The notes: a model not told the origin generated them from the sequence alone. A stretch of DNA of 26,668 nt from Candidatus Pacearchaeota archaeon (GCA_002690445.1 NZER01000114.1:1-26668); one strand, 5' to 3'. Positions 1 through 5,612 are shown, counted from the first letter of the stretch. Numbers and translations are program-made.

Positions 1-55
1 GCTGCCGGGGCCGACGGCTCGGAACGCAAACCAGCCGACCAGTCTCGCTTCGCAC
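1..55 (-). CDS. Partial leftward gene, start only, product unknown
   Basis: Only the first 18 codons are inside the window, so the product cannot be named. The start is chosen as the GTG at 55-53 because a perfect AGGAGG lies 5 nt upstream (66-61 read on the minus strand) and the frame stays open to the edge. The visible N-terminus is basic (MRSETGRLVCVPSRRPRQ). A copy of the dispersed CCATAT-type palindrome lies about 37 bp upstream of the GTG, as for other leftward genes here, which supports a real transcription unit beginning at this point. Confidence 0.5.
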   Translation of the reverse strand, partial: MRSETGRLVCVPSRRPRQ

Positions 56-86
56 CGTACCCTCCTGAAACCAAACGCCGTAAGTC

Positions 87-98
87 GCCATATGTTGC
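87..98. promoter_or_regulatory. Dispersed palindromic site 1 (GCCATATGTTGC)
   Basis: This 12-mer matches 10 of 12 positions of GCCATATATGGC. Its minus-strand reading with flank, CATATGGCGACTTA, is nearly identical to the flank of the copy at 24641-24652 (ATATGGCGACTT is shared exactly). It sits upstream of the leftward gene starting at 55. It is an AT-rich island in very GC-rich DNA. An operator or promoter role is inferred from position and recurrence. Confidence 0.5.
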
Positions 99-129
99 GC
101 CTCACGCAAGAAACGTTCAGTCTTGTCAC

Positions 130-176
130 GGGTTTGCGAGCGCGTGTATCCCTTGGATCGGAACACCCGCAAACCC
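130..176. repeat. Nested inverted repeat, possible structured RNA or terminator
   Basis: GGGTTTGCG (130-138) and CGCAAACCC (168-176) form a perfect 9-bp stem. Within the 29-nt loop GTGT (144-147) pairs with ACAC (163-166), and ATCC (148-151) pairs with GGAT (155-158) around CTT. The whole segment can therefore fold into one long interrupted hairpin on either strand. No T-tract follows on either side. It lies between the end of the ribbon-helix-helix gene and the next leftward start, so it may end or process the leftward transcript. Confidence 0.4.
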
Positions 177-198
177 TTGCGGTTCTCGTTCAGCGTCC

Positions 199-236
199 CT
201 CCCCCCGGCATGCTTCTGACGGCTGGTCTGGGGGAG
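199..236. repeat. Inverted repeat CTCCCCC/GGGGGAG after the RHH gene
   Basis: CTCCCCC (199-205) and GGGGGAG (230-236) form a perfect 7-bp stem with a 24-nt loop. It starts 10 bp beyond the stop codon of the leftward ribbon-helix-helix gene, the usual place for a transcription terminator, but there is no T-run. Together with the repeat at 130-176 it fills most of the 56-245 stretch, in which I see no convincing gene. Confidence 0.3.
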
Positions 237-245
237 CGGCGCCGC

Positions 246-437
246 CTACTGCTGCTCGTGCTCCAGAAGCCGGACGAATGCCCGGATGAGTTCCGACACG
301 GAGACGTCCCGATCCTCCGCGAACGCACGCAGTTTCCCGGCGTCCTCGGTGGTCATGGTGAGCTCTAGCCGGGCCTTGTCTCCGGCCAGCTTCTTCGTAC
401 TTCGCTTTCCGGTTCTCGTGAACTCGAGGTGCAGCAT
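246..437 (-). CDS. Small ribbon-helix-helix (Arc/CopG-like) DNA-binding protein
   Basis: This 63-aa basic protein looks like a ribbon-helix-helix regulator. After a basic leader, the segment ARLELTMTTEDAGKL fits the DNA-contacting beta strand entering helix A. DVSVSELIRAFVRLLEHEQ fits the turn and helix B (roughly residues 31-63). Such proteins bind short inverted repeats as dimers of dimers. I chose the ATG at 437; an upstream TTG at 476 would add 13 residues, and neither has a clear Shine-Dalgarno. It is transcribed leftward, divergent from the HTH gene at 687, so the gap between them is a natural regulatory switch. No sequence comparison was possible; the fold call rests on pattern and size. 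Confidence 0.65.
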   Translation of the reverse strand: MLHLEFTRTGKRSTKKLAGDKARLELTMTTEDAGKLRAFAEDRDVSVSELIRAFVRLLEHEQQ

Positions 438-457
438 GTCCAGAAGGCTGGCATTAG

Positions 458-493
458 CCCGGGTCGCACGCAACAAGTTGGCCCGGGTTTTTT
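458..493 (+). terminator. Weak terminator-like repeat CCCGGG-N18-CCCGGG-T6
   Basis: Two CCCGGG hexamers (458-463 and 482-487) can pair and are followed on the plus strand by six T residues (488-493). This resembles a rho-independent terminator, but no rightward gene ends here and the segment lies upstream of the ribbon-helix-helix start. It could insulate the divergent region from read-through, or be chance in GC-rich DNA. Confidence 0.2.
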
Positions 494-629
494 GGATGTC
501 CCGTGTAAACGAACATCTGTGGAGTCTTCCGGTTCGGCGCGGGCGGATGGGTACTCCACAGGCTCGTCAACAGGCGATTTTTTCTCAGTCGCCGGGCAGC
601 CGAAACATCCTCAGCGTTGTCCGGGGTTC

Positions 630-647
630 TGTTCTTTTTCGAGAACA
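630..647. promoter_or_regulatory. Operator-like palindrome TGTTCT-N6-AGAACA
   Basis: TGTTCT (630-635) and AGAACA (642-647) form a perfect 6-bp inverted repeat around TTTTCG. It lies directly upstream of the promoter-like hexamers for the rightward operon and about 40 bp before its first ATG. This size and position suit binding by a small dimeric regulator, such as the HTH protein encoded just downstream. Binding is inference. Confidence 0.4.
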
Positions 648-650
648 AGG

Positions 651-680
651 TTGCAAAACTGGCAGACCGCCGGCTACGTT
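651..680 (+). promoter_or_regulatory. Candidate promoter TTGCAA-N18-TACGTT
   Basis: TTGCAA (651-656) and TACGTT (675-680) resemble sigma-70-type -35 and -10 boxes with 18-bp spacing. The A of the ATG at 687 lies 7 nt after the -10-like box, so the transcript could start at the start codon itself. No Shine-Dalgarno precedes that ATG, which fits a leaderless message. Confidence 0.35.
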
Positions 681-686
681 TGGCTC

Positions 687-902
687 ATGCCTCGATGCTT
701 CGATTCAGACGCCTTCTACGTCGCGCTCGATAGAAAGCGCCGCTCCCATCGGATGAGCTGGCGGGACGTCGCCGGCGAGAACGAGTGCTCCGCCTCCATC
801 TTCACGCGCCTGGGCCAGGGGAAGACGCCGAGCGCCGAGCACTACGCGAAGCTGTGCGGGTGGCTGGGCATCGAGGCGCCGTTCACCCGGGAGGCTTCGT
901 GA
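687..902 (+). CDS. Small XRE-like helix-turn-helix protein
   Basis: This 71-aa protein is probably a DNA-binding regulator. Residues 24-43 (SWRDVAGENECSASIFTRLG) fit a helix-turn-helix: a helix starting at SWRDVA, a turn, and a recognition helix ending in TRLGQGKTPS. The LCGWLGI tail is typical of XRE-type domains. The reading frame extends far upstream, but only the ATG at 687 gives a protein-like sequence, and it sits just after promoter-like boxes with no Shine-Dalgarno. It is first in a rightward operon whose next gene overlaps by 4 bp (GTGA). It could be a repressor, an early activator or an excisionase-like factor; the sequence does not decide between these. Confidence 0.7.
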   Translation: MPRCFDSDAFYVALDRKRRSHRMSWRDVAGENECSASIFTRLGQGKTPSAEHYAKLCGWLGIEAPFTREAS

Positions 903-1072
903 AGAAGAGCCGCGAGCAGAGACGCGCGGAGGCCGAGAGGAGACAGGGCGAAGCCTCGAGCCGCACGCCTCGTCAGCAACTCGCGCTCCTCGATGCCCGT
1001 CTGGGGGTCGGTGTCGGCGCCGAGTACGAGCGGGAGAAGCTGCACAACCGCATGCGGCGGGAGGCTGCCTGA
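899..1072 (+). CDS. Small phage hypothetical protein with QQLALLDARLGVGVGA motif
   Basis: This 57-aa, strongly charged protein starts at GTG 899, with GGGAGG 4 nt upstream and a 4-bp overlap with the preceding HTH gene. The C-terminal half, TPRQQLALLDARLGVGVGA followed by a charged helix, resembles short proteins I recall from many phages and GC-rich bacteria. Its function is not known to me. No membrane segment, signal or catalytic motif is visible. Its stop overlaps the next start (TGATG), so translation is probably coupled. Confidence 0.65.
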   Translation: MKKSREQRRAEAERRQGEASSRTPRQQLALLDARLGVGVGAEYEREKLHNRMRREAA

Positions 1073-1374
1073 TGTCCCGCTGCCGCCGCCTGAAGAACCA
1101 AGCCGAGGCTGACGGTGCCCGCGCCCGGGCCGCCCGCGACAAGGCCCTCAGAGCCTTCGCCAAGGCCGCCGCGCGCCGTGCCGACGAGTCGGGCGACGAC
1201 TACCACAGCGACATGGCGTGGTTCTACGCCATCGAGTGCCGCCGCGTCGTGGAGCTCGTCGGGCACCGGGCGACCATCTCGCGCCTCGTGGAGCAGGTGA
1301 AGGAGCAGCTGCGCCTGGCCGAAGGCCGCGAACTGCCGCCGATTCATGTGCCAATCAGGAGGTCAACTCGATGA
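1072..1374 (+). CDS. Hypothetical helical protein, 100 aa
   Basis: I do not recognise this protein. It starts at ATG 1072, with GGGAGG 7 nt upstream, and overlaps the preceding stop as TGATG. The first 35 residues are Arg/Ala-rich and helical. A central acidic patch with aromatic residues (DDYHSDMAWFYAIE) leads into a helical C-terminal half (ECRRVVELVGHRATISRLVEQVKEQL). There is no signal peptide or membrane segment. Its position in a polycistronic rightward block between regulators and an RNA ligase suggests an early or accessory phage function. Confidence 0.6.
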   Translation: MSRCRRLKNQAEADGARARAARDKALRAFAKAAARRADESGDDYHSDMAWFYAIECRRVVELVGHRATISRLVEQVKEQLRLAEGRELPPIHVPIRRSTR

Positions 1375-1712
1375 GCCCGTCCAGCAATCACCCCGGGAGG
1401 CGGCGCGCCCGCGTCGACCCCGTGTCCGTCACCGAAGACGACATCGAGTTCGCGCGCCGAGCCGTCGCCGCGAGGTGCCGTCCCCGGCGCGGTCCCGCGT
1501 CCATCCTGGACCTTTCCGACCTCCGCGTCCGCCTCCGTGTCGCCCGTCTGAAGCTCCGGATGGACCGCGCAGCCGTCGTGGCGGAGCTGTGCGGCAGCGG
1601 CATCGAGGTCACGCCCGGCATGGTCCGCGCGTGGGAGTCGGGAGACGAGCCCATCCCGGAGGCGTACGCCGAGGGGATCCTGTGTATCGTCGAGGCGGGG
1701 CTGGGCTCCTGA
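1371..1712 (+). CDS. Helix-turn-helix domain protein, 113 aa
   Basis: The N-terminal half is basic and probably disordered or an extension. Residues 51-112 form an XRE-like HTH unit: LRVRLRVARLKLRMDRAAVVAELCG, then VTPGMVRAWESGD, where the WESG motif is typical of the turn after the recognition helix, then a closing helix. The start is well supported: ATG 1371 has a perfect AGGAGG at 1357-1362 and overlaps the previous stop by 4 bp (ATGA). It is the second HTH protein in the same operon, and its partner site is unknown. Its stop overlaps the RNA ligase start (TGATG), so the two are probably co-translated. Confidence 0.65.
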   Translation: MSPSSNHPGRRRARVDPVSVTEDDIEFARRAVAARCRPRRGPASILDLSDLRVRLRVARLKLRMDRAAVVAELCGSGIEVTPGMVRAWESGDEPIPEAYAEGILCIVEAGLGS

Positions 1713-2281
1713 TGCAGAAAATCCCGAGCATCTTCAAACGAGACTACGAGGCCACACGCCTGTGTCATGACGAGGTCGTCGAGGGCTGCGAGTGGGTGCT
1801 CGCCGGCGAGGGCGTCGCGACCATCAAGTGGGACGGCACCTGCTGCATGGTCCGGGGCGGCGTGCTGTATCGGCGCCACGCGCTGAAGCGAGGCAAGACG
1901 ATGCCCGCCGGCTGGGAGCACTGGAGCGGCGACCCGGAGCAGAAGAGCGGCCACGGCTGGCGGCCCGTCGGCGAGGGCCCCGAGGACCAGTGGCATCGCC
2001 AGGCCTGGGAGAACTACCCGCAGACCGAGGACGGTACCTACGAGCTCATCGGCGAGCGCATTCAGCGCGACCCGTACGGGATGGTGGGGCACACCTTCCG
2101 CAAGCACGGCGCCATCGTGGTCCCGGCGGCCGACCGGAGTTTCTCCGGGCTGCTGCGACTGTTGAGGATTATCCGGCACGAGGGTCTCGTCTTCCACCAC
2201 CCGGACGGCCGCATGGCGAAGGTCAAGCGACGGGACTTCGGGTTCCCGTGGCCGGGGCCCGGGCGGCGGACGTCGCGCTGA
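1712..2281 (+). CDS. RNA ligase, RLIG1/DUF5565-like nucleotidyltransferase
   Basis: This 189-aa protein carries the ordered motifs of the covalent nucleotidyltransferase superfamily (RNA/DNA ligases, capping enzymes). Motif I is KWDGT at 39-43, with K39 the expected adenylated lysine. Motif III is in YELIGER at 110-116, motif IV is EGLVF at 157-161, and motif V is KVKRRDFG at 170-177. The wording KWDGTCCMV and the compact size point to the DUF5565/RLIG1 family, which includes human C12orf29, a 5'-3' RNA ligase, rather than T4 Rnl1. The expected reaction is ATP-dependent sealing of 5'-phosphate and 3'-OH RNA ends, for example repair of tRNAs cut by host anticodon nucleases; the substrate here is inference. 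No kinase/phosphatase partner is visible in the window. Confidence 0.75.
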   Translation: MQKIPSIFKRDYEATRLCHDEVVEGCEWVLAGEGVATIKWDGTCCMVRGGVLYRRHALKRGKTMPAGWEHWSGDPEQKSGHGWRPVGEGPEDQWHRQAWENYPQTEDGTYELIGERIQRDPYGMVGHTFRKHGAIVVPAADRSFSGLLRLLRIIRHEGLVFHHPDGRMAKVKRRDFGFPWPGPGRRTSR

Positions 2282-2288
2282 CGGCCCG

Positions 2289-2684
2289 ATGACCAACACC
2301 ACCCTCGCACGCCGACTGGACCAGCACCCCCGGTTCCGCTGGATGGCCGGAATGCTGGCCCGCAACCCGGCGAACGGGGACGTGCTGCGCGTGATCGACG
2401 CGGATCAGTACGGGGTGTACTGCGAGCGCTACGAGTTCAATCTGGACGAACTGGAGTTCGCCGGGTTGGACGATTGGGCGAGACTGGAGTTCGCCGGGTT
2501 GGACGATTGGGCGAGCGTCGGGTGCTTGTGGCACCTGTTGTGCGAGGCGTTGCCGGAACACTACTACGCCTTCTTTGACAGCGACGGAGACTGTCAGGTG
2601 GACGGCCCGCCCGATGGGATGAGCGTCTATTTCGGGACCGTCCCCGAGGCCCTGCTGTGGGCGTGGGAGCGCAGCGGCCCCTGA
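2289..2684 (+). CDS. Hypothetical acidic protein with internal 11-residue duplication
   Basis: I do not recognise this 131-aa acidic protein. It follows the RNA ligase by 7 bp and ends the rightward operon. It is rich in Trp, Tyr and Asp/Glu (YYAFFDSDGDCQVDG, ALLWAWERSG) with no membrane segment or signal. Residues LEFAGLDDWAR are followed by LEFAGLDDWAS because of a perfect 33-bp tandem duplication, which keeps the frame. The start ATG 2289 lacks a strong Shine-Dalgarno, so coupling to the upstream gene is likely. The next gene is convergent, with 3 bp between stops. Confidence 0.6.
   Translation: MTNTTLARRLDQHPRFRWMAGMLARNPANGDVLRVIDADQYGVYCERYEFNLDELEFAGLDDWARLEFAGLDDWASVGCLWHLLCEALPEHYYAFFDSDGDCQVDGPPDGMSVYFGTVPEALLWAWERSGP
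2450..2515 (+). repeat. Perfect 33-bp tandem direct repeat inside a gene
   Basis: Two identical 33-bp units, 2450-2482 and 2483-2515, abut exactly. Both begin ACTGGAGTTCGCC and end GATTGGGCGAG. The duplication adds 11 codons in frame. Perfect identity at the DNA level indicates a recent event, or an assembly artefact. Confidence 0.9.
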
Positions 2685-2687
2685 CGG

Positions 2688-4523
2688 CTACTCGGCACAC
2701 ACGACGGCGTCGATAATCGTCTCGAGCCCCTGCTGCATCGCAGCGGCGTTGCTGCTCAGCTTGAACACGCCGCCCGGAGAGACCGGCGCCCACTGGTCAA
2801 CCAGCCCGGGCGCCGTGAACGTGAAGACGTGCACGCCCGTCTTTGTCAAGAGCGGCTTGATGACTGTCACGTCGATCTTCGGCTCGAGATAGCTCTGCAT
2901 CTTCTCGTCGGTGAGCATCACGACGACCCTCTCGACGTCGTCGCGCCAGCCGATCTTCCACAGCGGCAGCAAGGGGTCCGACTCTCCGACCATCACGCCC
3001 CACCCGAGATCCTGCAGCTGGTACGGCGCCGACGGCGCGAGCTCGAGGATCGCGAGATAGATCGCGTCCGCCGTCATCTCGCTGCCCCCGTTGAGGTTCT
3101 TCGGCAGAGCGTCGACCGCCGCCACGAAGCCCGGGAGCGGCGCCGGCGAGAGCGCCCGACGCAGGTGGTCCTTGCTGCCGAGGTTCCCTTCGGGCGCCAG
3201 CACGAGCCCCCACAGGATGGCGTCTTCGGCGGCGTAGTGCAGCCCGAAGCTCTGCAGCGCGAGCACCACGGCACCGATCTCCTCCGACATCGAGCCGCTC
3301 CCGTCGACCACGAAGAGCATGTCGGTCGGCTGGATCTCCTTGCCGTCGTCGGCGAGCCCATCGCAGTCGTCGTCCGCCCCGTTGCAGGGGTCGTCCGGCA
3401 TGGGCACCACCTCGTCGTCGCACAGCCACGGCTCGAAGGTCTGCTCGTCCCAGGTGCCCCACTGCCCGAGTGCACACTCCCACTGGCCCGGCTTGCAGAT
3501 GCCGACGTTCACGGTCCCGGGCGGGCCGGTGTAGCAGGACTCGACCAGCCCCTCGTCGATGTCGTCGTCGCAGTCGTCGTCCCAGGCGTTGCACACTTCG
3601 GGCACCGGGATGCCCAGGCCGTCGTCGCACTCCGGGCCAGGCGACGTGTACGCACAGATCGCCCGGCAGGGAGTGAGGACCAGCTCGCCGGCGACCAACA
3701 CGCACTGCGACCACCCGGCGCCGCAGACGAGCGGAGGCGCTGCACACGGGAACAGCGCCCCCTCGGCCGGGCACAGGCACAGCAGGCCCTCGTCCACGGC
3801 CCCGTCGCAGTCGTTGTCCTCGCCGTCGCAGATCTCCGGCTCGGGCTGTGCGGCCGAGCACGTCCACTGCCCGCCGATGCACTGGCGGAGCCCGGCCTCG
3901 CACGCGCTCCAGCACTCGGCGTAGAGGTCCTCGTCGGTCTTGCCGTCACAGTCGTTGTCGACGTCGTCGCACACCTCGAGCGGGACCGGCCCGCATTCTC
4001 CGCAGTCGTTCAGCTGGTTCTCGTCCACCCCGTCGTCGCAGTCGTCGTCGATGCCGTTGCAGACCTCTTCGGCGGGCACGCACGCGGGCGGCTCACACGG
4101 ACCGAGCGACCAGAAGCCCTTCGAGCAGTAGACGTCCTGCGTGCCCGGCTGCCCGTCGTCGGTCGTGCACTCCTGCGTGTCGACTGCTCCCTCTGCAGGG
4201 ATGCACTCGAGGAAGGGCACGCAGGGACCGACGGCGACGACCCGACCATCGACGCATCCCTCGATCGGACAGTCGATGCAGTGCTCTGAGGTGACCATCG
4301 CGCGGTGGATTTCGGAGTTCGCCAGACAGTAGAAGGGCTCGCTCTTCAGGCAGTGCGCCGCCCAGACGTGCGACATCAGTGTCGCCGTCGTCGCGAGATC
4401 GACCATCGGCGCCGGCGGCAGCAGGTGCCTTGCGATGTCGGGTGGTGGCGCGGGCTCCGGCGTGCAGCCCATGCACACGAAGAAGGTCGTGCACACGAGG
4501 ACCGGCGCCGCTACGGGGTGCAC
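2688..4523 (-). CDS. Large lipoprotein with five MopE-like metal-binding repeats and a VWA domain
   Basis: This 611-aa protein starts with a short hydrophobic leader ending in a lipobox-like VCMGC (C20), so it is probably an exported lipoprotein. A Cys-rich region follows (residues 58-150). Five repeats of the form C-N/D-x-x-D-D/N-D-C-D-x-x-x-D lie at about 155-168, 185-198, 232-245, 311-324 and 380-393. They match the MopE-type putative metal-binding motif common in secreted proteins of Myxococcota. Residues 402-608 form a von Willebrand A domain with a complete MIDAS: DGSGS 407-411, T484 and D539. The GTG at 4523 is the only start before an in-frame stop upstream. It is last in the lysis operon, starting 4 bp after a 35-aa membrane peptide. 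A cell-surface adhesion, exclusion or virion-adsorption role is speculation. Confidence 0.8.
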   Translation of the reverse strand: MHPVAAPVLVCTTFFVCMGCTPEPAPPPDIARHLLPPAPMVDLATTATLMSHVWAAHCLKSEPFYCLANSEIHRAMVTSEHCIDCPIEGCVDGRVVAVGPCVPFLECIPAEGAVDTQECTTDDGQPGTQDVYCSKGFWSLGPCEPPACVPAEEVCNGIDDDCDDGVDENQLNDCGECGPVPLEVCDDVDNDCDGKTDEDLYAECWSACEAGLRQCIGGQWTCSAAQPEPEICDGEDNDCDGAVDEGLLCLCPAEGALFPCAAPPLVCGAGWSQCVLVAGELVLTPCRAICAYTSPGPECDDGLGIPVPEVCNAWDDDCDDDIDEGLVESCYTGPPGTVNVGICKPGQWECALGQWGTWDEQTFEPWLCDDEVVPMPDDPCNGADDDCDGLADDGKEIQPTDMLFVVDGSGSMSEEIGAVVLALQSFGLHYAAEDAILWGLVLAPEGNLGSKDHLRRALSPAPLPGFVAAVDALPKNLNGGSEMTADAIYLAILELAPSAPYQLQDLGWGVMVGESDPLLPLWKIGWRDDVERVVVMLTDEKMQSYLEPKIDVTVIKPLLTKTGVHVFTFTAPGLVDQWAPVSPGGVFKLSSNAAAMQQGLETIIDAVVCAE

Positions 4524-4527
4524 GGCC

Positions 4528-4635
4528 TCAGCACCATGGGCTGATCCCGAAAGCGAACGTCAGGTAGAGGACGACGGAGGCGCCGACGACTGCACCGCCC
4601 ACGAAGAGGCTCCAGTCGACGACGGTCTGCCTCAC
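4528..4635 (-). CDS. 35-aa single-pass membrane peptide
   Basis: This very short gene starts at GTG 4635, overlapping the upstream stop by 4 bp (GTGA), and ends 4 bp before the lipoprotein start. The product begins MRQTVVDWSLFVGG, has a hydrophobic helix at about residues 8-30 (LFVGGAVVGASVVLYLTFAF) and ends in PWC. The tight coupling on both sides and the membrane-helix composition support a real gene. Small single-pass proteins are usual in phage lysis or inhibitor cassettes; the exact role is unknown. Confidence 0.6.
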   Translation of the reverse strand: MRQTVVDWSLFVGGAVVGASVVLYLTFAFGISPWC

Positions 4636-5000
4636 TCGATGACCTCGACGTGTAGATCACTCCCCGATTCCGCCTCGACCTCGACCCGGACCGGCACCAT
4701 CGACCGCCAGAATGCCCCGAGCGCGGCCACCAGCGCCTCCGTGAGCGCCGCTCTGGCCTCCGGGGGCAGGCTGACGGGGATGGCGCGCATTCCGAGCCGT
4801 ACAGCGCCTCTCATCAGCGCTTCCGCGGTGTCTGGCTCCGGGGCCCCGTCCGTGAACGCCTGGACGCCGGCTTCGACAGCGATGCCCAGGTACGTGACGA
4901 GGTCCGCCGTCGCGAGTGGGACAGGCAGGTGAGCGACTGCGACTGCGACGGCGTCGAACGGCTCGACCTTGCGCTTCCGGGTCCGGCGTTTGCGGGTCAT
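4632..5000 (-). CDS. Hypothetical protein with basic N-terminus, 122 aa
   Basis: I do not recognise this protein. The ATG at 5000 overlaps the stop of the upstream lipoprotein gene by 4 bp (ATGA). It opens with a strongly basic stretch (MTRKRRTRKRK), followed by Ala/Leu-rich helices (residues 14-100) that look amphipathic rather than membrane-spanning, and ends in an acidic beta-like tail (VPVRVEVEAESGSDLHVEVIE). Its place in an unbroken chain of overlapping genes after the amidase suggests a late function, possibly tied to lysis or to the downstream surface lipoprotein. Confidence 0.6.
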   Translation of the reverse strand: MTRKRRTRKRKVEPFDAVAVAVAHLPVPLATADLVTYLGIAVEAGVQAFTDGAPEPDTAEALMRGAVRLGMRAIPVSLPPEARAALTEALVAALGAFWRSMVPVRVEVEAESGSDLHVEVIE

Positions 5001-5230
5001 GGCGGGGTCACCCGGAGCGTGCGGCGACCGCACTCCACCGACGGAGGCAGCGCGTCCTCGCCCTTCCGGGAGAAGATCAGCTTGCCGTCGTGCCGGTACT
5101 CGATGAGGCTGGGCGCCGAGCACTTGACCACGAGCAGCTCGCGGTCTCCTCTCTGCACCTTCACCCGCAGCACGCCGCCGCAGCCGGCGAGCACCATCCC
5201 CAGGAGCAGTATCACGAGCAGACGCTTCAT
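4997..5230 (-). CDS. Small lipoprotein, possible outer-membrane spanin-type
   Basis: This 77-aa product has a textbook lipoprotein signal: MKRLLVILLLGMVLAGC, with the lipobox LAGC and the lipidated cysteine at residue 17. The mature part is about 60 residues with two further cysteines (C37, C68) and beta-like stretches (LRVKVQRGDRELLVVK). Its place two genes after a coiled-coil/membrane protein and the amidase would suit an Rz1-like outer-membrane spanin subunit, but it lacks the Pro-rich character usual for Rz1, so that is only one possibility. ATG 5230 overlaps the preceding stop by 4 bp. Confidence 0.65.
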   Translation of the reverse strand: MKRLLVILLLGMVLAGCGGVLRVKVQRGDRELLVVKCSAPSLIEYRHDGKLIFSRKGEDALPPSVECGRRTLRVTPP

Positions 5231-5448
5231 CCTTTTTTGTTCCTCCGCCGTCCAGACGGCGTCCGGGTAGTCGGGTAGCGCTTCCTTTCTCGCGTCCAGA
5301 TCGGGCCGGTCGTGATCGAGCGCAGGAACACCACGGCCACGCCGATCGGGAGAAGCCACCGCGGGTCGAGCACCTGCTCCTGCAGCCACATCAGCGAGCT
5401 GAGGACCGCGAGCACGAGCCCGAAGAAGAAGGTTCTCTTCCCCCTCAC
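5227..5448 (-). CDS. Small two-helix membrane protein, holin candidate
   Basis: This 73-aa protein starts at GTG 5448, overlapping the upstream stop (GTGA). Two hydrophobic segments are visible: residues 7-21 (FFFGLVLAVLSSLMW) and 31-45 (WLLPIGVAVVFLRSI). A long basic tail follows (TRERKRYPTTRTPSGRRRNKKG). Two membrane spans plus a positively charged C-terminus, next to an endolysin, is the class II holin pattern. Holins have little sequence conservation, so topology and context are the only evidence. The preceding coiled-coil membrane protein is the competing holin candidate. Confidence 0.6.
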   Translation of the reverse strand: MRGKRTFFFGLVLAVLSSLMWLQEQVLDPRWLLPIGVAVVFLRSITTGPIWTRERKRYPTTRTPSGRRRNKKG

Positions 5449-5612
5449 GTGAGCACCGCCACGATGACGCTGACGATCAGAGCAACGACGGCGCCCCAGA
5501 GCCCGGCCTTTGCCTTGAGGGCTGCGACGTCGGCGACGAGGGTGTCTACCTTGACCTCGAGCCGGTCGATCCGATTGAGCAGCAACTGCTCGAAGTCGGA
5601 GAACTCGCTCAT
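5445..5612 (-). CDS. XhlA-like coiled-coil and membrane protein
   Basis: This 55-aa protein has an N-terminal coiled coil with heptad-like spacing (residues 5-33, FEQLLLNRIDRLEVKVDTLV and following), a short linker and a C-terminal membrane helix (GAVVALIVSVIVAVLT) that runs to the last residue. That is the layout of the haemolysin XhlA family, found in many phage lysis cassettes, where the protein works with a holin and an amidase at the inner membrane. ATG 5612 overlaps the amidase stop by 4 bp and its own stop overlaps the next start, so the cassette is translationally coupled. Confidence 0.7.
   Translation of the reverse strand: MSEFSDFEQLLLNRIDRLEVKVDTLVADVAALKAKAGLWGAVVALIVSVIVAVLT

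Larger units (their letters stand above)
438..686. promoter_or_regulatory. Divergent intergenic region
   Basis: About 250 bp separate the leftward ribbon-helix-helix gene from the rightward HTH operon. It is visibly more AT-rich at 576-660 than the flanking coding DNA. It contains the weak CCCGGG/T6 repeat, the palindrome at 630-647 and the promoter-like hexamers at 651-680, listed separately. I see no convincing gene in it: reading frames that cross it lack a ribosome binding site and look like extensions of neighbouring frames. Confidence 0.5.

Noticed and set aside
92..289. Rightward frame starting inside the palindrome at 87-98
   Set aside because: No ribosome binding site, low-complexity translation, and its ATG is the palindrome itself. 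It also runs into the ribbon-helix-helix gene on the opposite strand.
705..1163. Leftward frame opposite the HTH operon
   Set aside because: The Arg/Ala/Pro-rich translation is a shadow; the rightward genes have ribosome binding sites and chained overlaps.
3390..4070. Repeated GTCGTCGCAGTCGTCGTC blocks as a DNA repeat or CRISPR-like array
   Set aside because: These are the codons of the five MopE-type protein repeats; spacing is irregular and the copies differ, so they are coding repeats, not an array.
4093..4494. Alternative leftward frame inside the MopE/VWA lipoprotein gene
   Set aside because: Arg/His-rich translation with no domain, fully inside the well-supported lipoprotein frame.
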